Positions 24,930 to 34,434 of a stretch of DNA of 64,000 nucleotides are shown here, piece by piece (within the stretch, counting starts at the first letter, position 1; each line of letters starts with the position of its first letter). The notes under the pieces are model-generated. The model was given only the letters and a program-made list of their open reading frames with translations. It made no database searches and was not told the origin of the DNA. The stretch is from positions 3,286,001-3,350,000 of the forward strand of contig JAWKLZ010000001.1 in assembly GCA_041392475.1 (NCBI GenBank), given 5' to 3'. Origin of the DNA: Chitinophagales bacterium (lineage in GTDB: Bacteria; Bacteroidota; Bacteroidia; Chitinophagales; UBA2359). The translations under genes were made by a program, and so were the position numbers.

Positions 24930-26282
24930 CTAAATCTCCACATTAAAGACCACCCCTCTCTGCAATTCGTTGAACCAAATCCGCCCTTTGTGCAAACGCA
25001 TGATTTGACGTGAAAGACTCAAACCCACACCTGATCCTTTTTCTTTGGTTGTAAAAAATGGAATAAACACTTGTTCTTTAAAATCTTCTGGAATACCGAT
25101 TCCATTGTCTTGCACTTGAACAATCGTACGGTTTTCGGCAGTTCGAAAAGCTGTCAACAATATGTGTGCGTCCGATTGACCTTCAACTGCTTGCATCGCA
25201 TTTTTGAGAAGGTTAATCAACACTTGCTCCAACAATTCGGGGTCGGCCATCATCACCAATTCATAGGGAGGCAAAGTCATTTCAAACTGTATGTTTCGCT
25301 GCTGCCACTCGCTTTTGAAAAGCACCGCCAAACGTTGCAGCAAGTCTTGTACCACCACTTTTTGAAAGTTTGGTTTGGGCTGTTTGTAAATGCTTCGGTA
25401 GGCATTCACAAATCTCAACAAACCCTTGCTGCGGTTTTCGATGGTGTGAAGTCCTTGCCGAATATCTTCAATGTCTTCAGGATGAATCTCTTCTAAAGGT
25501 TTTTGATTGCCCGCTTCGTCTTCAATCAAGGTATTGATGAGTTCCGTCAATGAAATAATGGGTGTAACCGAGTTCATTATTTCGTGCGTTGTCACCCGAA
25601 TCAACTTTTGCCAAGCCTCCAATTCCTTCTCGTCCAATTCAGGGCGAATGTTTTGCAGCGAAATCAGTTTGTAGTATTCGTTTTGCAGCTTAAACTCTGT
25701 GGCTTCAACGGCTAAATTCAACAATTCCTCCTGAATCACCAATTTCACCAATTCCCTTTCGCCCGACTTCAATTTTTGCAGCGTATAAAGCAAGTCCGAA
25801 TCAACATGCTGCAAAGCTTCAATGTTTTTCAAATAAGGTTTGTGCAACATCCGTTGAGCAGCATTGTTCATCAATTGAATGTTGCCGTTTTCATCGAAGC
25901 AAATCAGCGCAATTCCCACATGTTCAATCACATTTTGAAGGTATTGGTGATTCGACTCTTTTTCGGCTCTAAGGTTCTGAAATTCAGTCGTAATGATGTT
26001 GAAGGCTTCCTTCAATTCGTTGTGCGAAGGACTCAAATTGGTGAGGGTAAACGTATTGGCAAAATCACGGTATTTGATGGCAAGCAAAAAATTCTTGAGA
26101 TCACGGTTGGTGCGTTCTACGTAATAAATCATTTCAGCAATCAGTCCTACAATGACCATAACCATCACCACATTGGTAATCAGCCATTCGGTTTGTGTCA
26201 AGCCATAGACCACCCCAAAAACCAACAAACTGATGATGCTGACTCGAACAATCACATTGATACTAAACCGTCTATAAACCAT
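24930..26282 (-). CDS. Membrane sensor histidine kinase (NtrY-like)
   Basis: 450 residues. Two membrane helices at the start (residues 9-27 and 33-52), a HAMP-like/linker segment, a PAS domain (residues 112-215; ALICFDENGNIQLMNNAAQRML), a dimerisation domain with the phospho-accepting H233 in THEIMNS, and a HATPase domain with the N box INLLKNAMQAVE, the G1 box DNGIGIP and the G2 box GSGVGLSLS. The kinase autophosphorylates and passes phosphate to a response regulator, very probably the sigma-54 activator encoded directly upstream: their coding regions overlap by 11 bases. The short or absent periplasmic loop (a few residues between helices) suggests it senses a membrane or cytoplasmic signal. 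Confidence 0.92.
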   Translation of the reverse strand: MVYRRFSINVIVRVSIISLLVFGVVYGLTQTEWLITNVVMVMVIVGLIAEMIYYVERTNRDLKNFLLAIKYRDFANTFTLTNLSPSHNELKEAFNIITTEFQNLRAEKESNHQYLQNVIEHVGIALICFDENGNIQLMNNAAQRMLHKPYLKNIEALQHVDSDLLYTLQKLKSGERELVKLVIQEELLNLAVEATEFKLQNEYYKLISLQNIRPELDEKELEAWQKLIRVTTHEIMNSVTPIISLTELINTLIEDEAGNQKPLEEIHPEDIEDIRQGLHTIENRSKGLLRFVNAYRSIYKQPKPNFQKVVVQDLLQRLAVLFKSEWQQRNIQFEMTLPPYELVMMADPELLEQVLINLLKNAMQAVEGQSDAHILLTAFRTAENRTIVQVQDNGIGIPEDFKEQVFIPFFTTKEKGSGVGLSLSRQIMRLHKGRIWFNELQRGVVFNVEI

Positions 26283-27699
26283 ATTTTGTCATTTTGCGAT
26301 ACAAAGTAGTGCGCCCCAAGCCCAGTTCTTTTGCCGCTTTGCTTAGATTGCCGTCATGCTTTAAGATAGCATTTTTAATCGCTAATTTCTCTATCTCTTC
26401 CAAATTCAAAATATCATCTACGGTGTTTGTGTTAAGATTTGAAGGCGAATGACTGTGCAATAAAAAATCATCGGGCTGCAATACACTTCTATCCGCCATG
26501 ATGATTGCCCGTTCCAGTGCGTGTTGTAGTTCCCGCACATTTCCATGCCAGGGATATTCCTGCAATTTTTGAAGCGTAGCAGGGGCGATGTCCATGCCTT
26601 GCTTTTGGTATTTTTGGCTATACAACTTCAAAAAATGATGTGCCAGCAGCGGAATGTCTTCTGAGCGTTCTCGCAGCGGAGGCAGTTGAATTTCAACGGT
26701 ATTGATGCGATACAAGAGGTCTTGGCGAAATTCTTTTTGGCGCACCATTTCGTAAAGCGGCATATTGGTTGCACACACCAAACGCACGTCAATGTCAATC
26801 GGACGGTTCGTACCGACTCGAATGATGTGTTTGCTTTGAAGCGTAGTCAATAATTTTGCTTGAAGTGGCAAAGAAACATTGCCAATTTCATCTAAAAAAA
26901 GAGTGCCATTTGAAGCCACTTCAAAACGCCCTGCTCTATCGGTTTTGGCATCGGTAAACGCTCCTTTTTTGTGGCCAAACAATTCTGATTCAAACAAACT
27001 TTCGGGAATCGCTCCCAAATCTACTTTCACAAACTCTTTTTCTCTACGTCCAGAATGATGGTGCAAAGCACTCGCCACCAAATCTTTACCCGTTCCATTT
27101 TCACCCAAAATCAACACATTCACATCCGTCCTTGCTACCTTGTCTATCAGCGCAAACACTTTTTTCATCGCCAAAGATTCGCCAATAATTGCACTGAAAT
27201 CAGCTTTTGAAGGTTTTACGTTCGTTTCCCTAATACTTACATTTTCATGCTCATTTTCATTTTTGTTATCGTAGGCATTTTGCACCGCTTCCAGCAGTTT
27301 TTGATTGTCCCAGGGTTTCACCACAAAATCGCTCGCACCTTCTTTCATTGCCTTGACCGCCAATTCAACTTCGCCATGTGCGGTAATCATTACCACATTT
27401 GTTTGCGGCAACTGCTGACGGATGTACTTCAGCCACCGAATCCCTTCTGAACCCGTCTCTCGACCCCTCGCAAAGTTCATGTCCAACAAAACGACATCAT
27501 AATGGTCTTTTTCAAACAGTGCTTGAATCCGATGCGGACTCGTTGTCGTCTGTACATTTTCGAAATGCCGCTTCAACAACATTCTGGCGGTCAATAAAAT
27601 ATCTGGGTCGTCGTCAATGATGAGGATGTTGCCTTTTTTTGGTGTGTTCAAGAGTTTTGGTATTTTGATGTGTTGATTTTTTGAGTTTAATTTTTTCAA
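26272..27699 (-). CDS. Sigma-54-dependent response regulator (NtrC family)
   Basis: 475 residues in the order receiver, AAA+ ATPase, Fis-type HTH. The receiver has the acidic pocket IIDDD (residues 27-31), phospho-acceptor D73 in VLLDMNF and K128 in FVVKPW. The AAA+ domain carries Walker A GENGTGKD (199-206), the sigma-54 contact loop as GAFTDA instead of GAFTGA (246-251), and LFLDEIGN as Walker B. The C-terminal helix-turn-helix reads NLSKAAKELGLGRTTLYRKM. It should activate sigma-54 promoters when phosphorylated by the kinase encoded next to it. Its start overlaps the end of the ABC ATPase gene by 4 bases, so the three genes form one operon. Targets are not evident in the window. Confidence 0.95.
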   Translation of the reverse strand: MKKLNSKNQHIKIPKLLNTPKKGNILIIDDDPDILLTARMLLKRHFENVQTTTSPHRIQALFEKDHYDVVLLDMNFARGRETGSEGIRWLKYIRQQLPQTNVVMITAHGEVELAVKAMKEGASDFVVKPWDNQKLLEAVQNAYDNKNENEHENVSIRETNVKPSKADFSAIIGESLAMKKVFALIDKVARTDVNVLILGENGTGKDLVASALHHHSGRREKEFVKVDLGAIPESLFESELFGHKKGAFTDAKTDRAGRFEVASNGTLFLDEIGNVSLPLQAKLLTTLQSKHIIRVGTNRPIDIDVRLVCATNMPLYEMVRQKEFRQDLLYRINTVEIQLPPLRERSEDIPLLAHHFLKLYSQKYQKQGMDIAPATLQKLQEYPWHGNVRELQHALERAIIMADRSVLQPDDFLLHSHSPSNLNTNTVDDILNLEEIEKLAIKNAILKHDGNLSKAAKELGLGRTTLYRKMTKYGL

Positions 27700-28592
27700 T
27701 TCTTGTTCACCTCTGCAATAAATATCTCATTCAGCGAAGGCAAAATTTCATTGAAAGCATCAATTTTGGTTTCGTTTTCGATGAAATAGCGCAGCACATC
27801 ATTGGAGTGAAAACCCTCATTGAGGCTGATTTCCAGTTGGTGGTCGAATTGTTGAAGCACATTGAAGATAGGTGTTTGCAATTCTGGCGGTTCTCCCACA
27901 TAATGCAAACTGAATTTATTTTTTTTGAAGCGGTGTTTGAGGTTTTTCACCTCGCCTTCTAAGATGATTTGGCCTTTGTTGATCAGCGCAATGTTTTCAC
28001 AAATTTCTTCGACTTGCTCCATTCTATGCGTCGAAAAAATCACACTTTTGCCCTTTTGCTTCAATTCAAAAATTTCGTCCTTGATAAGGTTGGTATTGAT
28101 GGGGTCAAGACCCGAAAAAGGCTCGTCCAAAATAATCAACGTTGGATTGTGGACAATGGTAGCAATGAATTGAATTTTTTGCTGCATCCCTTTTGAGAGT
28201 TCGTCCACTACTTTGTTCCACCAATCTTCAATGCCAAACTTTTGTAGCCAATAATCAATTTCGGTTTTTGCTTGTTGTTTACTCAGGTTTTTCAATTGTG
28301 CCAAATACATTAATTGTTCTCCCACCTTCATTTTTTTATAGAGTCCACGCTCTTCGGGCATATAACCAATATACATATTTCGCTCTTTATTAGGAATGTC
28401 TTTAAGGACAATCGTTCCCGAATCTTGCACAAGGATTTGGGTAATCATCCGAATCAAGGTAGTTTTCCCTGCACCATTGGGGCCGAGTAGTCCAAAAATG
28501 GTGTTTTCTGGTATGTCCAAACTGACATGATTGACTGCGGTTGTTTTTTCGTAAATTTTGGTAATATCTCGAATAGAAAGAATATTATTCAT
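27696..28592 (-). CDS. ABC transporter ATP-binding protein (NatA/DrrA-like)
   Basis: 298 residues: one nucleotide-binding domain with Walker A GPNGAGKT (about 36-43), Q-loop region, signature LSKGMQQK and Walker B LIILDEPFSGLDP, followed by a C-terminal extension typical of export-type ATPases of the NatA/DrrA group (HYVGEPPELQTPIFNVLQQ onward). In that family the ATPase pairs with a separate integral-membrane subunit; none is encoded in the window, as the next genes are a response regulator and its kinase. The 4-base overlap with the regulator gene shows translational coupling. The gene would thus be the first of an operon linking an exporter ATPase to a sigma-54 signalling pair. The symbol is left empty because substrate and partner are unknown. 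Confidence 0.9.
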   Translation of the reverse strand: MNNILSIRDITKIYEKTTAVNHVSLDIPENTIFGLLGPNGAGKTTLIRMITQILVQDSGTIVLKDIPNKERNMYIGYMPEERGLYKKMKVGEQLMYLAQLKNLSKQQAKTEIDYWLQKFGIEDWWNKVVDELSKGMQQKIQFIATIVHNPTLIILDEPFSGLDPINTNLIKDEIFELKQKGKSVIFSTHRMEQVEEICENIALINKGQIILEGEVKNLKHRFKKNKFSLHYVGEPPELQTPIFNVLQQFDHQLEISLNEGFHSNDVLRYFIENETKIDAFNEILPSLNEIFIAEVNKN

Positions 28593-28746
28593 TGAGTAAG
28601 TTTGTTGTAAATCGTTAAATACTCCTTAAAAGTAAGTAAAAAAAGCAAATGAAAGTTCCCTCAAAAATCGTTTTTTTACTATTCCTCTCATTCATTTTTA
28701 TTTATTCCCTATCTTGCATAACTCTCTTTACTAATTAACAACAATC

Positions 28747-29520
28747 ATGCGATTAAAAAATAAAGTAGCTCTCATCACTGGAGCAAGTAGTGGCATTGGA
28801 CGAGCTACTGCTATCTTATTTGCTCAAGAAGGCGCAAAAGTAGTGTTGGTGGATGTCAATGACGAAGAAGGCGAAAAAACACGCCAAGACATTGCAACAC
28901 AAGGCAATGAAGCGGTTTACATTCACGCAGATGTGTCCAAAGCAAGCGACTGTGAGCAGATGATTGCCTTTGCCGAAAAAACCTATGGCAAACTGAATGT
29001 GCTTTTCAACAATGCGGGAATCATGCACTCCGATGATGGAAATGCGATGTCGACGGATGAAAAAGTGTGGGATTTGACCATGAACATCAATGTGAAAGGC
29101 GTTTTCTTTGGCTGCAAATACGGTATTCCTGCCCTGCAAAGAGCGGGCGGAGGGTCGGTCATCAATACGGCTTCTTTTGTGGCTTTGCTCGGTGCTGCAA
29201 CGCCTCAAATTGCTTATACGGCAAGCAAAGGAGCGGTTTTGTCTATGACACGAGAATTGGCGATTATTCATGCACGGGAAAATATTCGGGTGAATGCACT
29301 TTGCCCTGGCCCTTTGAGAACCAAGTTGTTGATGGATTTTTTGAACACCGAAGAAAAGAAACAACGCCGTTTGGTACATGTACCAATGGGAAGATTTGGA
29401 GAAGCGGAGGAAATGGCTAAGGCGGTCTTGTATTTGGCTTCGGATGAATCTTCTTACACCACTGGAACGGAATTTTTGGTGGATGGCGGAATTCGGGCGG
29501 CTTATGTGACTCCTGAGTGA
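28747..29520 (+). CDS. SDR family NAD(P)-dependent oxidoreductase
   Basis: 257 residues, the usual length of a classical short-chain dehydrogenase. Seen: the nucleotide-binding TGASSGIG (residues 12-19), an acidic residue after the second strand (VVLVDVND), NNAG (residues 88-91), the catalytic serine in INTASF, the YTASKGA catalytic tyrosine/lysine pair near residues 158-164, and the C-terminal SSYTTGTEFLVDGG. The aspartate after the second strand favours NAD over NADP. It oxidises or reduces an alcohol/ketone; the substrate cannot be told. It is divergent from the ABC ATPase (154 bp between) and followed by gatB after about 100 bases on the same strand. Confidence 0.9.
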   Translation: MRLKNKVALITGASSGIGRATAILFAQEGAKVVLVDVNDEEGEKTRQDIATQGNEAVYIHADVSKASDCEQMIAFAEKTYGKLNVLFNNAGIMHSDDGNAMSTDEKVWDLTMNINVKGVFFGCKYGIPALQRAGGGSVINTASFVALLGAATPQIAYTASKGAVLSMTRELAIIHARENIRVNALCPGPLRTKLLMDFLNTEEKKQRRLVHVPMGRFGEAEEMAKAVLYLASDESSYTTGTEFLVDGGIRAAYVTPE

Positions 29521-29626
29521 TGGCAGAATTATCTGATTGCAAAATCAATAATGGCCATTTCTCCACACTTCAAAAACAATTGTATCTTTGTAAAAAACCT
29601 GTATTTAAACCTTCAAAAAGCGAATT

Positions 29627-31084
29627 TTGGACATTTCTACTAAATACGAAACGGTCATTGGATTGGAAATCCATGTTCAATTGCAGACTGAAAGCAAAAT
29701 TTTTGCGCCAGACACCAATGGTTTTGGAGCAGAACCCAACACCAATATCAGCTATATTACCTTGGGGCATCCTGGCACACTTCCTTTTGCGAATGAGCGA
29801 ATTATGGAGTATGCGGTGAAAATTGGTTTGGCGACCCACTGCAAAATTGAACGCTACAACCGTTTTGCACGCAAGAACTACTTTTATGCTGACTTACCCA
29901 AAGGCTATCAAATTACCCAAAACCTCACCCCTATTTGCTACGATGGTTTTTTGCCGATTGAAGTAAATGGAGAAGTGCGGAAAATTGGCATTACCCGAAT
30001 TCATTTGGAGGAAGATGCGGGAAAAAGTACACACGATCAAGACCCTGATTATTCACTGATTGATCTCAACCGAGCAGGTACGCCTTTGGTCGAAATTGTG
30101 TCGGAACCCGATATTCGTTCTGCCGATGAAGCCTATCAATACGTGTCTGATATGCGTAGAATTGTGCGGTATTTGGGTATCAGCGATGCAGATATGGAAA
30201 AAGGGAATTTACGCTGTGATGTGAACATTTCGATGCGGCTGAGGGGAGCGGAAGAGTATGGCGAAAGGGTGGAAGTGAAAAACATCAACTCGCTACGAAA
30301 TGTAAAACGGGCGATTGAGTTTGAAGCCAAACGACAAGTGAAATTGTTGGAGAAAGGCAAACAGGTGGAGCGTCAGACTCGGAGTTTTGATGCGTCAAAT
30401 GGCACAACTTTTTCGCTTCGTGACAAGGAGTTGGCACACGATTACCGCTATTTTCCCGAACCCGATTTGCAGCCCATGGTGGTCAGCGAGGAATTTATTG
30501 CGGCTATCAAGGCCGAAATGCCCGAAATGCCCCACGAATTGCAGCACTATTTTACCGAAAAACTGGAACTTTCTGCCTATGATGCAGGTGTTTTGACAGA
30601 TGAAAAAGAAATGGCGGCATATTTTTGCGAAGCTATCAAACATACAGAGGATTACAAGGCAGTTGCAAATTGGTTGATTGGACCTGTCAAAGAATACCTC
30701 AATAAAAATAATGTAGATATTGGTAACTTTGCTTTGTCTGCAAAACAATTGGTTGTACTAATTCATTTGATAAAGGAAGATAAGTTGAGTTTTTCTATTG
30801 CGGCTCAAAAGTTATTACCTGAATGGGTCGAACAACCTAATGCAGATCCTCTGCAATTGGCAAAAAGAATGAACTTATTGATGCAGTCAGATGACCGCTT
30901 TATTGAAGAAGTGATTGAGAAAGTACTGGAACGGTTTCCTGATAAAGTGAAGGCGTACCAAAATGGACGCAAAGGTATGACTGGCTTTTTTATGGGGCAA
31001 ATCATGCAGCTGTCGAAGGGTAAGGCAGATCCCAAATTAGCCACCAAATTACTGGAGGATAGGTTGAAGAGCTTAACCGTTTGA
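29627..31084 (+). CDS. gatB: Asp-tRNA(Asn)/Glu-tRNA(Gln) amidotransferase subunit B
   Basis: 485 residues. With GatA and GatC it converts mischarged Glu-tRNA(Gln) or Asp-tRNA(Asn) to the amide form; GatB is the kinase/tRNA-binding subunit. Seen: VIGLEIHVQLQT at the N-terminus, the LGHPGTLP segment, RKNYFYADLPKGYQI, the IHLEEDAGKS motif, LVEIVSEPD, GNLRCDVNIS, and a C-terminal YqeY/helical tail domain with FFMGQIMQ and KGKADPK. The start must be TTG at 29627: a stop lies in frame at 29606 and there is no ATG or GTG between it and the conserved N-terminus. gatA and gatC are not adjacent. Confidence 0.95.
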   Translation: MDISTKYETVIGLEIHVQLQTESKIFAPDTNGFGAEPNTNISYITLGHPGTLPFANERIMEYAVKIGLATHCKIERYNRFARKNYFYADLPKGYQITQNLTPICYDGFLPIEVNGEVRKIGITRIHLEEDAGKSTHDQDPDYSLIDLNRAGTPLVEIVSEPDIRSADEAYQYVSDMRRIVRYLGISDADMEKGNLRCDVNISMRLRGAEEYGERVEVKNINSLRNVKRAIEFEAKRQVKLLEKGKQVERQTRSFDASNGTTFSLRDKELAHDYRYFPEPDLQPMVVSEEFIAAIKAEMPEMPHELQHYFTEKLELSAYDAGVLTDEKEMAAYFCEAIKHTEDYKAVANWLIGPVKEYLNKNNVDIGNFALSAKQLVVLIHLIKEDKLSFSIAAQKLLPEWVEQPNADPLQLAKRMNLLMQSDDRFIEEVIEKVLERFPDKVKAYQNGRKGMTGFFMGQIMQLSKGKADPKLATKLLEDRLKSLTV

Positions 31085-31159
31085 GTGAAAAATAACTGTA
31101 ATTACTCGGCAATCCATAACAATTTATAAAATTCCAAAATCAAAAAAATAGCGTAAAAA

Positions 31160-32188
31160 ATGAAGAAGATATTGGTCACATTATTTGTACTGACTACAGC
31201 TTTTGTAGGCTGCACAAAAGACTCGGGTTCCAGTCATGATGGCTACCTTATCAAAGGTAACGTAGCTAATTTTATGCCTAAAGCCAAAGTGTTTTTAGGT
31301 GAAGTTGCTAACAATCAATTTTCTGTGATTGACACAGCGGTCGTTGCTGAAGATGGCTCTTTCGAGATGAAAGGAAAGGTATCCGAAAAAGGTATGGGTA
31401 TGCTTCGATTTGGACCTGGTCAAAATCAGTTAATGATGGTATTGGACAACCAAACCATAGAGGTCAATGCAGACTACAAAAACTTAGGTGAAGCAACGTT
31501 TAAAGGTTCTCCAGAAAATTCTCAGTTGCAACAACTTATCAGAGACATTCGTAGCCGAAAGGTCAATGAACAATATTTGGCAAATTTTATTGATACAGTA
31601 AAAAGTCCAATTTTGGCACGTATTGCAGTGGGATCGCTCAACATCGAAACACACAAACCGTCTTTTGATAAAGTGAAAGAACGCTTGGGGAAAGAAATGC
31701 CTAATTCAAGGGCTTACAAAGAATTCACTACCTACCTTCAATCTTTGGAGTCGGTTTTGAATACAGCCGTTGGTCAAGCTGCTCCCGATATCGAACTACC
31801 TTCTCCTGATGGTGCGAATATCAACTTATCTTCCTTGAAGGGAAAAGTGGTATTGGTAGATTTCTGGGCAAGTTGGTGTCGTCCTTGTCGTCGTGAAAAT
31901 CCAAATGTTGTACGAATTTATGAAAAATACAAAGACAAAGGCTTTGAAGTGTATAGCGTTTCTTTGGATCGTGCGAAAGACAAATGGGTGGAAGCTATCA
32001 AACAAGATAACTTGATTTGGCCTGGTCATGTGAGCGATTTGGGTGGTTGGAAATCTTCGGCTGCTGCGCTTTACAGCGTCAAGTCTATCCCTCAAACTTT
32101 CCTCTTGGATGCAGAGGGTAAAATCATTGCCAAAAATCTTCGTGGCGATCGATTGGAGAAAAAATTGGAGGAGCTTTTTGGAGCATAG
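31160..32188 (+). CDS. Thioredoxin-like lipoprotein (TlpA/ResA type) with N-terminal DUF4369-like domain
   Basis: 342 residues. A lipoprotein signal peptide with cysteine in AFVGC (residue about 19) should anchor it in a membrane on the periplasmic side. Residues 27-190 are the all-beta plus helical domain commonly fused to Bacteroidota TlpA-like proteins (GYLIKGNVANFM...). Residues 205-342 are a thioredoxin fold with GKVVLVDFWASWCRPCR, active-site cysteines C240 and C243, and a cis-proline in KSIPQTF. It probably reduces or isomerises disulfides of exported proteins or cytochromes. A strong intrinsic terminator follows 90 bases downstream. Start ATG fits the signal peptide exactly. Confidence 0.92.
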   Translation: MKKILVTLFVLTTAFVGCTKDSGSSHDGYLIKGNVANFMPKAKVFLGEVANNQFSVIDTAVVAEDGSFEMKGKVSEKGMGMLRFGPGQNQLMMVLDNQTIEVNADYKNLGEATFKGSPENSQLQQLIRDIRSRKVNEQYLANFIDTVKSPILARIAVGSLNIETHKPSFDKVKERLGKEMPNSRAYKEFTTYLQSLESVLNTAVGQAAPDIELPSPDGANINLSSLKGKVVLVDFWASWCRPCRRENPNVVRIYEKYKDKGFEVYSVSLDRAKDKWVEAIKQDNLIWPGHVSDLGGWKSSAAALYSVKSIPQTFLLDAEGKIIAKNLRGDRLEKKLEELFGA

Positions 32189-32192
32189 TTAG

Positions 32193-32224
32193 CAGTGATT
32201 GGTTGATTAGTGACTGGTAATTAG
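32193..32224. repeat. 32-bp microrepeat, copy 1
   Basis: The stretch around ttagtgactggt..ttag directly behind the lipoprotein stop matches 39717-39748 at all but about four of 32 positions. It is a simple direct-repeat-rich sequence (gatta/gtgat units) of the sort scattered between genes in such genomes. No coding or terminator function is evident. Confidence 0.45.
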
Positions 32225-32278
32225 ACTGATAATCTATTTCGTTTCCTAATATTTTACCATTATTATACACAATTGCAG

Positions 32279-32316
32279 AAGTGTCAGGGATTTTTGAATC
32301 TCTGGCACTTTTTTTT
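32279..32316 (+). terminator. Intrinsic terminator behind the thioredoxin-like gene
   Basis: A 14-bp stem with two G-T wobbles (aagtgtcagggatt at 32279-32292 with aatctctggcactt) and a 5-base loop is followed on the plus strand by a long T-run. Confidence 0.85.
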
Positions 32317-32355
32317 GAATGGAGCTGTCTGCACTATATTCAAGTGACAAAACAG

Positions 32356-32395
32356 AAAATGCCCCTTCAAATTAGATTTTGAAGGGGCATTTTTA
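32356..32395. terminator. Bidirectional terminator between the lipoprotein gene and ftsH
   Basis: A perfect 16-bp inverted repeat (aaaatgccccttcaaa at 32356-32371, tttgaaggggcatttt at 32378-32393) with a 6-base loop. The A/T runs at both ends give a U-tract in either direction, so it can stop ftsH transcripts from the right and read-through from the left. Confidence 0.85.
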
Positions 32396-32424
32396 TGATA
32401 GGAATTGAAGTGAAATACAGTCGT

Positions 32425-34419
32425 TTAATCCACTTTCAGATGTCCATTGCTTTGTGCGTCTAAAGTATCAATATCTGCAATAACAGGTTCTTCAACAAAA
32501 GGTCGTTTGCCAATCAGTCGCTCCAAATCGTCTTTGAAGAGAATCTCTTTCTTCAACAGGTTTTGAGCAATGGTTTCTAATTGTTCACGCTTTGAAACCA
32601 ACAAATTTTTGGTATGTTGATAAGCTTTGTCAATCAAATCACGTACTTCTCCATCAATCAAATTGGCAGTTTCATCAGAATAAGGTTTTTGAAAACCATA
32701 GTCATTTTGAGGATCATGGAAAGATACATTTCCTACTTTGGAACTCATACCATAAATCTGCACCATGGCATAGGCCATTTTGGTGATGCGTTGAAGATCG
32801 TTTTGTGCACCTGTGGAAATCTTACCAAAGATAATATCTTCTGCTACTCGTCCGCCCAATGTCATACACATCTCGTCAAAAAGCTGCTCGGTGGTATAGA
32901 GATATTGTTCTTTAGGAATATATTGTGCATAACCCAAAGCTGCAATACCACGAGGAACGATGGTTACTTTCAACAAAGGATGTGCATGTTCTAAAAACCA
33001 ACCTGCAATGGCGTGACCTGCTTCGTGGTAGGCAATGATTTTCTTTTCGTGTGGAGCAATAATCTTGTTCTTCTTTTCCAAACCACCAATCATACGATCC
33101 ACTGCATCTTGAAAATCATCCATTTCCACTTGATGTTTGCCTTTTCGAGCAGCAATCAAAGCAGCCTCATTGCAGACATTCGCAATCTCAGCACCTGCAA
33201 AACCAGGCGTTTGAGAAGCCAATTTTTGCACATCAATAGTAGGATCTACTTTGATGGGATGAAGGTGTACTTTGAAGATTTGTTCTCTTCCTTTGATGTC
33301 TGGGCGGTCAATAGAAATCTGCCTATCAAAACGACCGGGTCGCAACAAAGCATCGTCTAATACATCAGGACGATTGGTTGCCGCCATGATAATCACCCCT
33401 TTATCACTGCTAAATCCGTCCATTTCTACCAAGAGGGCATTCAGCGTATTTTCTCTTTCGTCGTTGCCTTGCATCATGTTTCGACCTCTTGCTCGTCCGA
33501 TTGCATCAATCTCATCAATAAAGATAATACAAGGAGCTTTTTCACGGGCCTGTTTGAACAGGTCTCTTACCCTTGAAGCACCTACTCCCACAAACAATTC
33601 TACAAAGTCGGAGCCAGAGAGGGTAAAGAAAGGAACTTTTGCTTCCCCTGCTACTGCTTTTGCCAAGAGTGTTTTACCAGTACCAGGAGGGCCTATCAAT
33701 AATACACCTTTAGGTATTTTACCTCCCAAAGAAGTGTATTTATCAGGATGTTTCAAGAAATCAACGACTTCCAAAACTTCTTGTTTTGCTTCGTCTAATC
33801 CTGCTACATCATTGAAGGTCACATGTACAGTAGCATCTCCATCAAAAAGAGTCGCTTTCGACTTACCAATATTGAAGATTTGTCCGCCTGCGCCTCCCAT
33901 TCCGCCACTGACTCGGCGCATGATGATGATCCAAACCACTACGATAATCAGTAAAGGAAGCAACCAACCGAAGCTCGTTCTCCAATCTGTTCTTTCTCTG
34001 TATTGAACAGGAATCACATCATAGTCTTTGGGATTTTGGGCTTTCCACTCATTCTGCACTTGTTCCAATTTTCCTGCAAAGGTCTCGGCAGAAGAAACGG
34101 TGAATGAATAGTGTGGACCTGGATTTTCGCCTCCAAACTGGGCATCCCTTACATCTTTGTATTTCTCGTTGTCTAAGCGGTCTTTTTTGATAAAGACCTC
34201 CACTTGCCTATCGTTGAATACCAGCAATTTATCTACATCATGCGTGGGAAGGTATTGCTGAAAAAAAACGGCTTCTGAAATCTCCTTCACATTATTGCTC
34301 ATCGGAATAATATTCAGCGCAATAATGCCCAACAACACTACACCATAAATCCAATACAGATTAAATTTTGGCTTCTTGGCATTGTTATTCTGTTCGTTGT
34401 TATCTCCTGTGTTAGCCAT
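32425..34419 (-). CDS. ftsH: ATP-dependent zinc metalloprotease FtsH
   Basis: 664 residues. Two membrane helices flank a periplasmic domain (residues 20-38 and 153-170). The AAA+ domain has Walker A GPPGTGKT near residue 243, Walker B CIIFIDEIDAIG, and the second region of homology ATNRPDVLD..LLRPGRFDR. The M41 protease domain has the zinc motif HEAGH near residue 465 and the third zinc-ligand region GGRVAEDIIFG. It extracts and degrades membrane proteins and selected cytosolic proteins. The C-terminal tail is somewhat acidic and variable, as usual. It is 15 bases behind rsfS on the same strand, and both probably share a promoter upstream of rsfS. Confidence 0.96.
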   Translation of the reverse strand: MANTGDNNEQNNNAKKPKFNLYWIYGVVLLGIIALNIIPMSNNVKEISEAVFFQQYLPTHDVDKLLVFNDRQVEVFIKKDRLDNEKYKDVRDAQFGGENPGPHYSFTVSSAETFAGKLEQVQNEWKAQNPKDYDVIPVQYRERTDWRTSFGWLLPLLIIVVVWIIIMRRVSGGMGGAGGQIFNIGKSKATLFDGDATVHVTFNDVAGLDEAKQEVLEVVDFLKHPDKYTSLGGKIPKGVLLIGPPGTGKTLLAKAVAGEAKVPFFTLSGSDFVELFVGVGASRVRDLFKQAREKAPCIIFIDEIDAIGRARGRNMMQGNDERENTLNALLVEMDGFSSDKGVIIMAATNRPDVLDDALLRPGRFDRQISIDRPDIKGREQIFKVHLHPIKVDPTIDVQKLASQTPGFAGAEIANVCNEAALIAARKGKHQVEMDDFQDAVDRMIGGLEKKNKIIAPHEKKIIAYHEAGHAIAGWFLEHAHPLLKVTIVPRGIAALGYAQYIPKEQYLYTTEQLFDEMCMTLGGRVAEDIIFGKISTGAQNDLQRITKMAYAMVQIYGMSSKVGNVSFHDPQNDYGFQKPYSDETANLIDGEVRDLIDKAYQHTKNLLVSKREQLETIAQNLLKKEILFKDDLERLIGKRPFVEEPVIADIDTLDAQSNGHLKVD

Positions 34420-34434
34420 ACTTTTATTTACTAC

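Noticed and set aside
28816..29379. 187-codon antisense frame in the SDR gene
   Set aside because: Shadow of a clear SDR gene; no start context or known motif.
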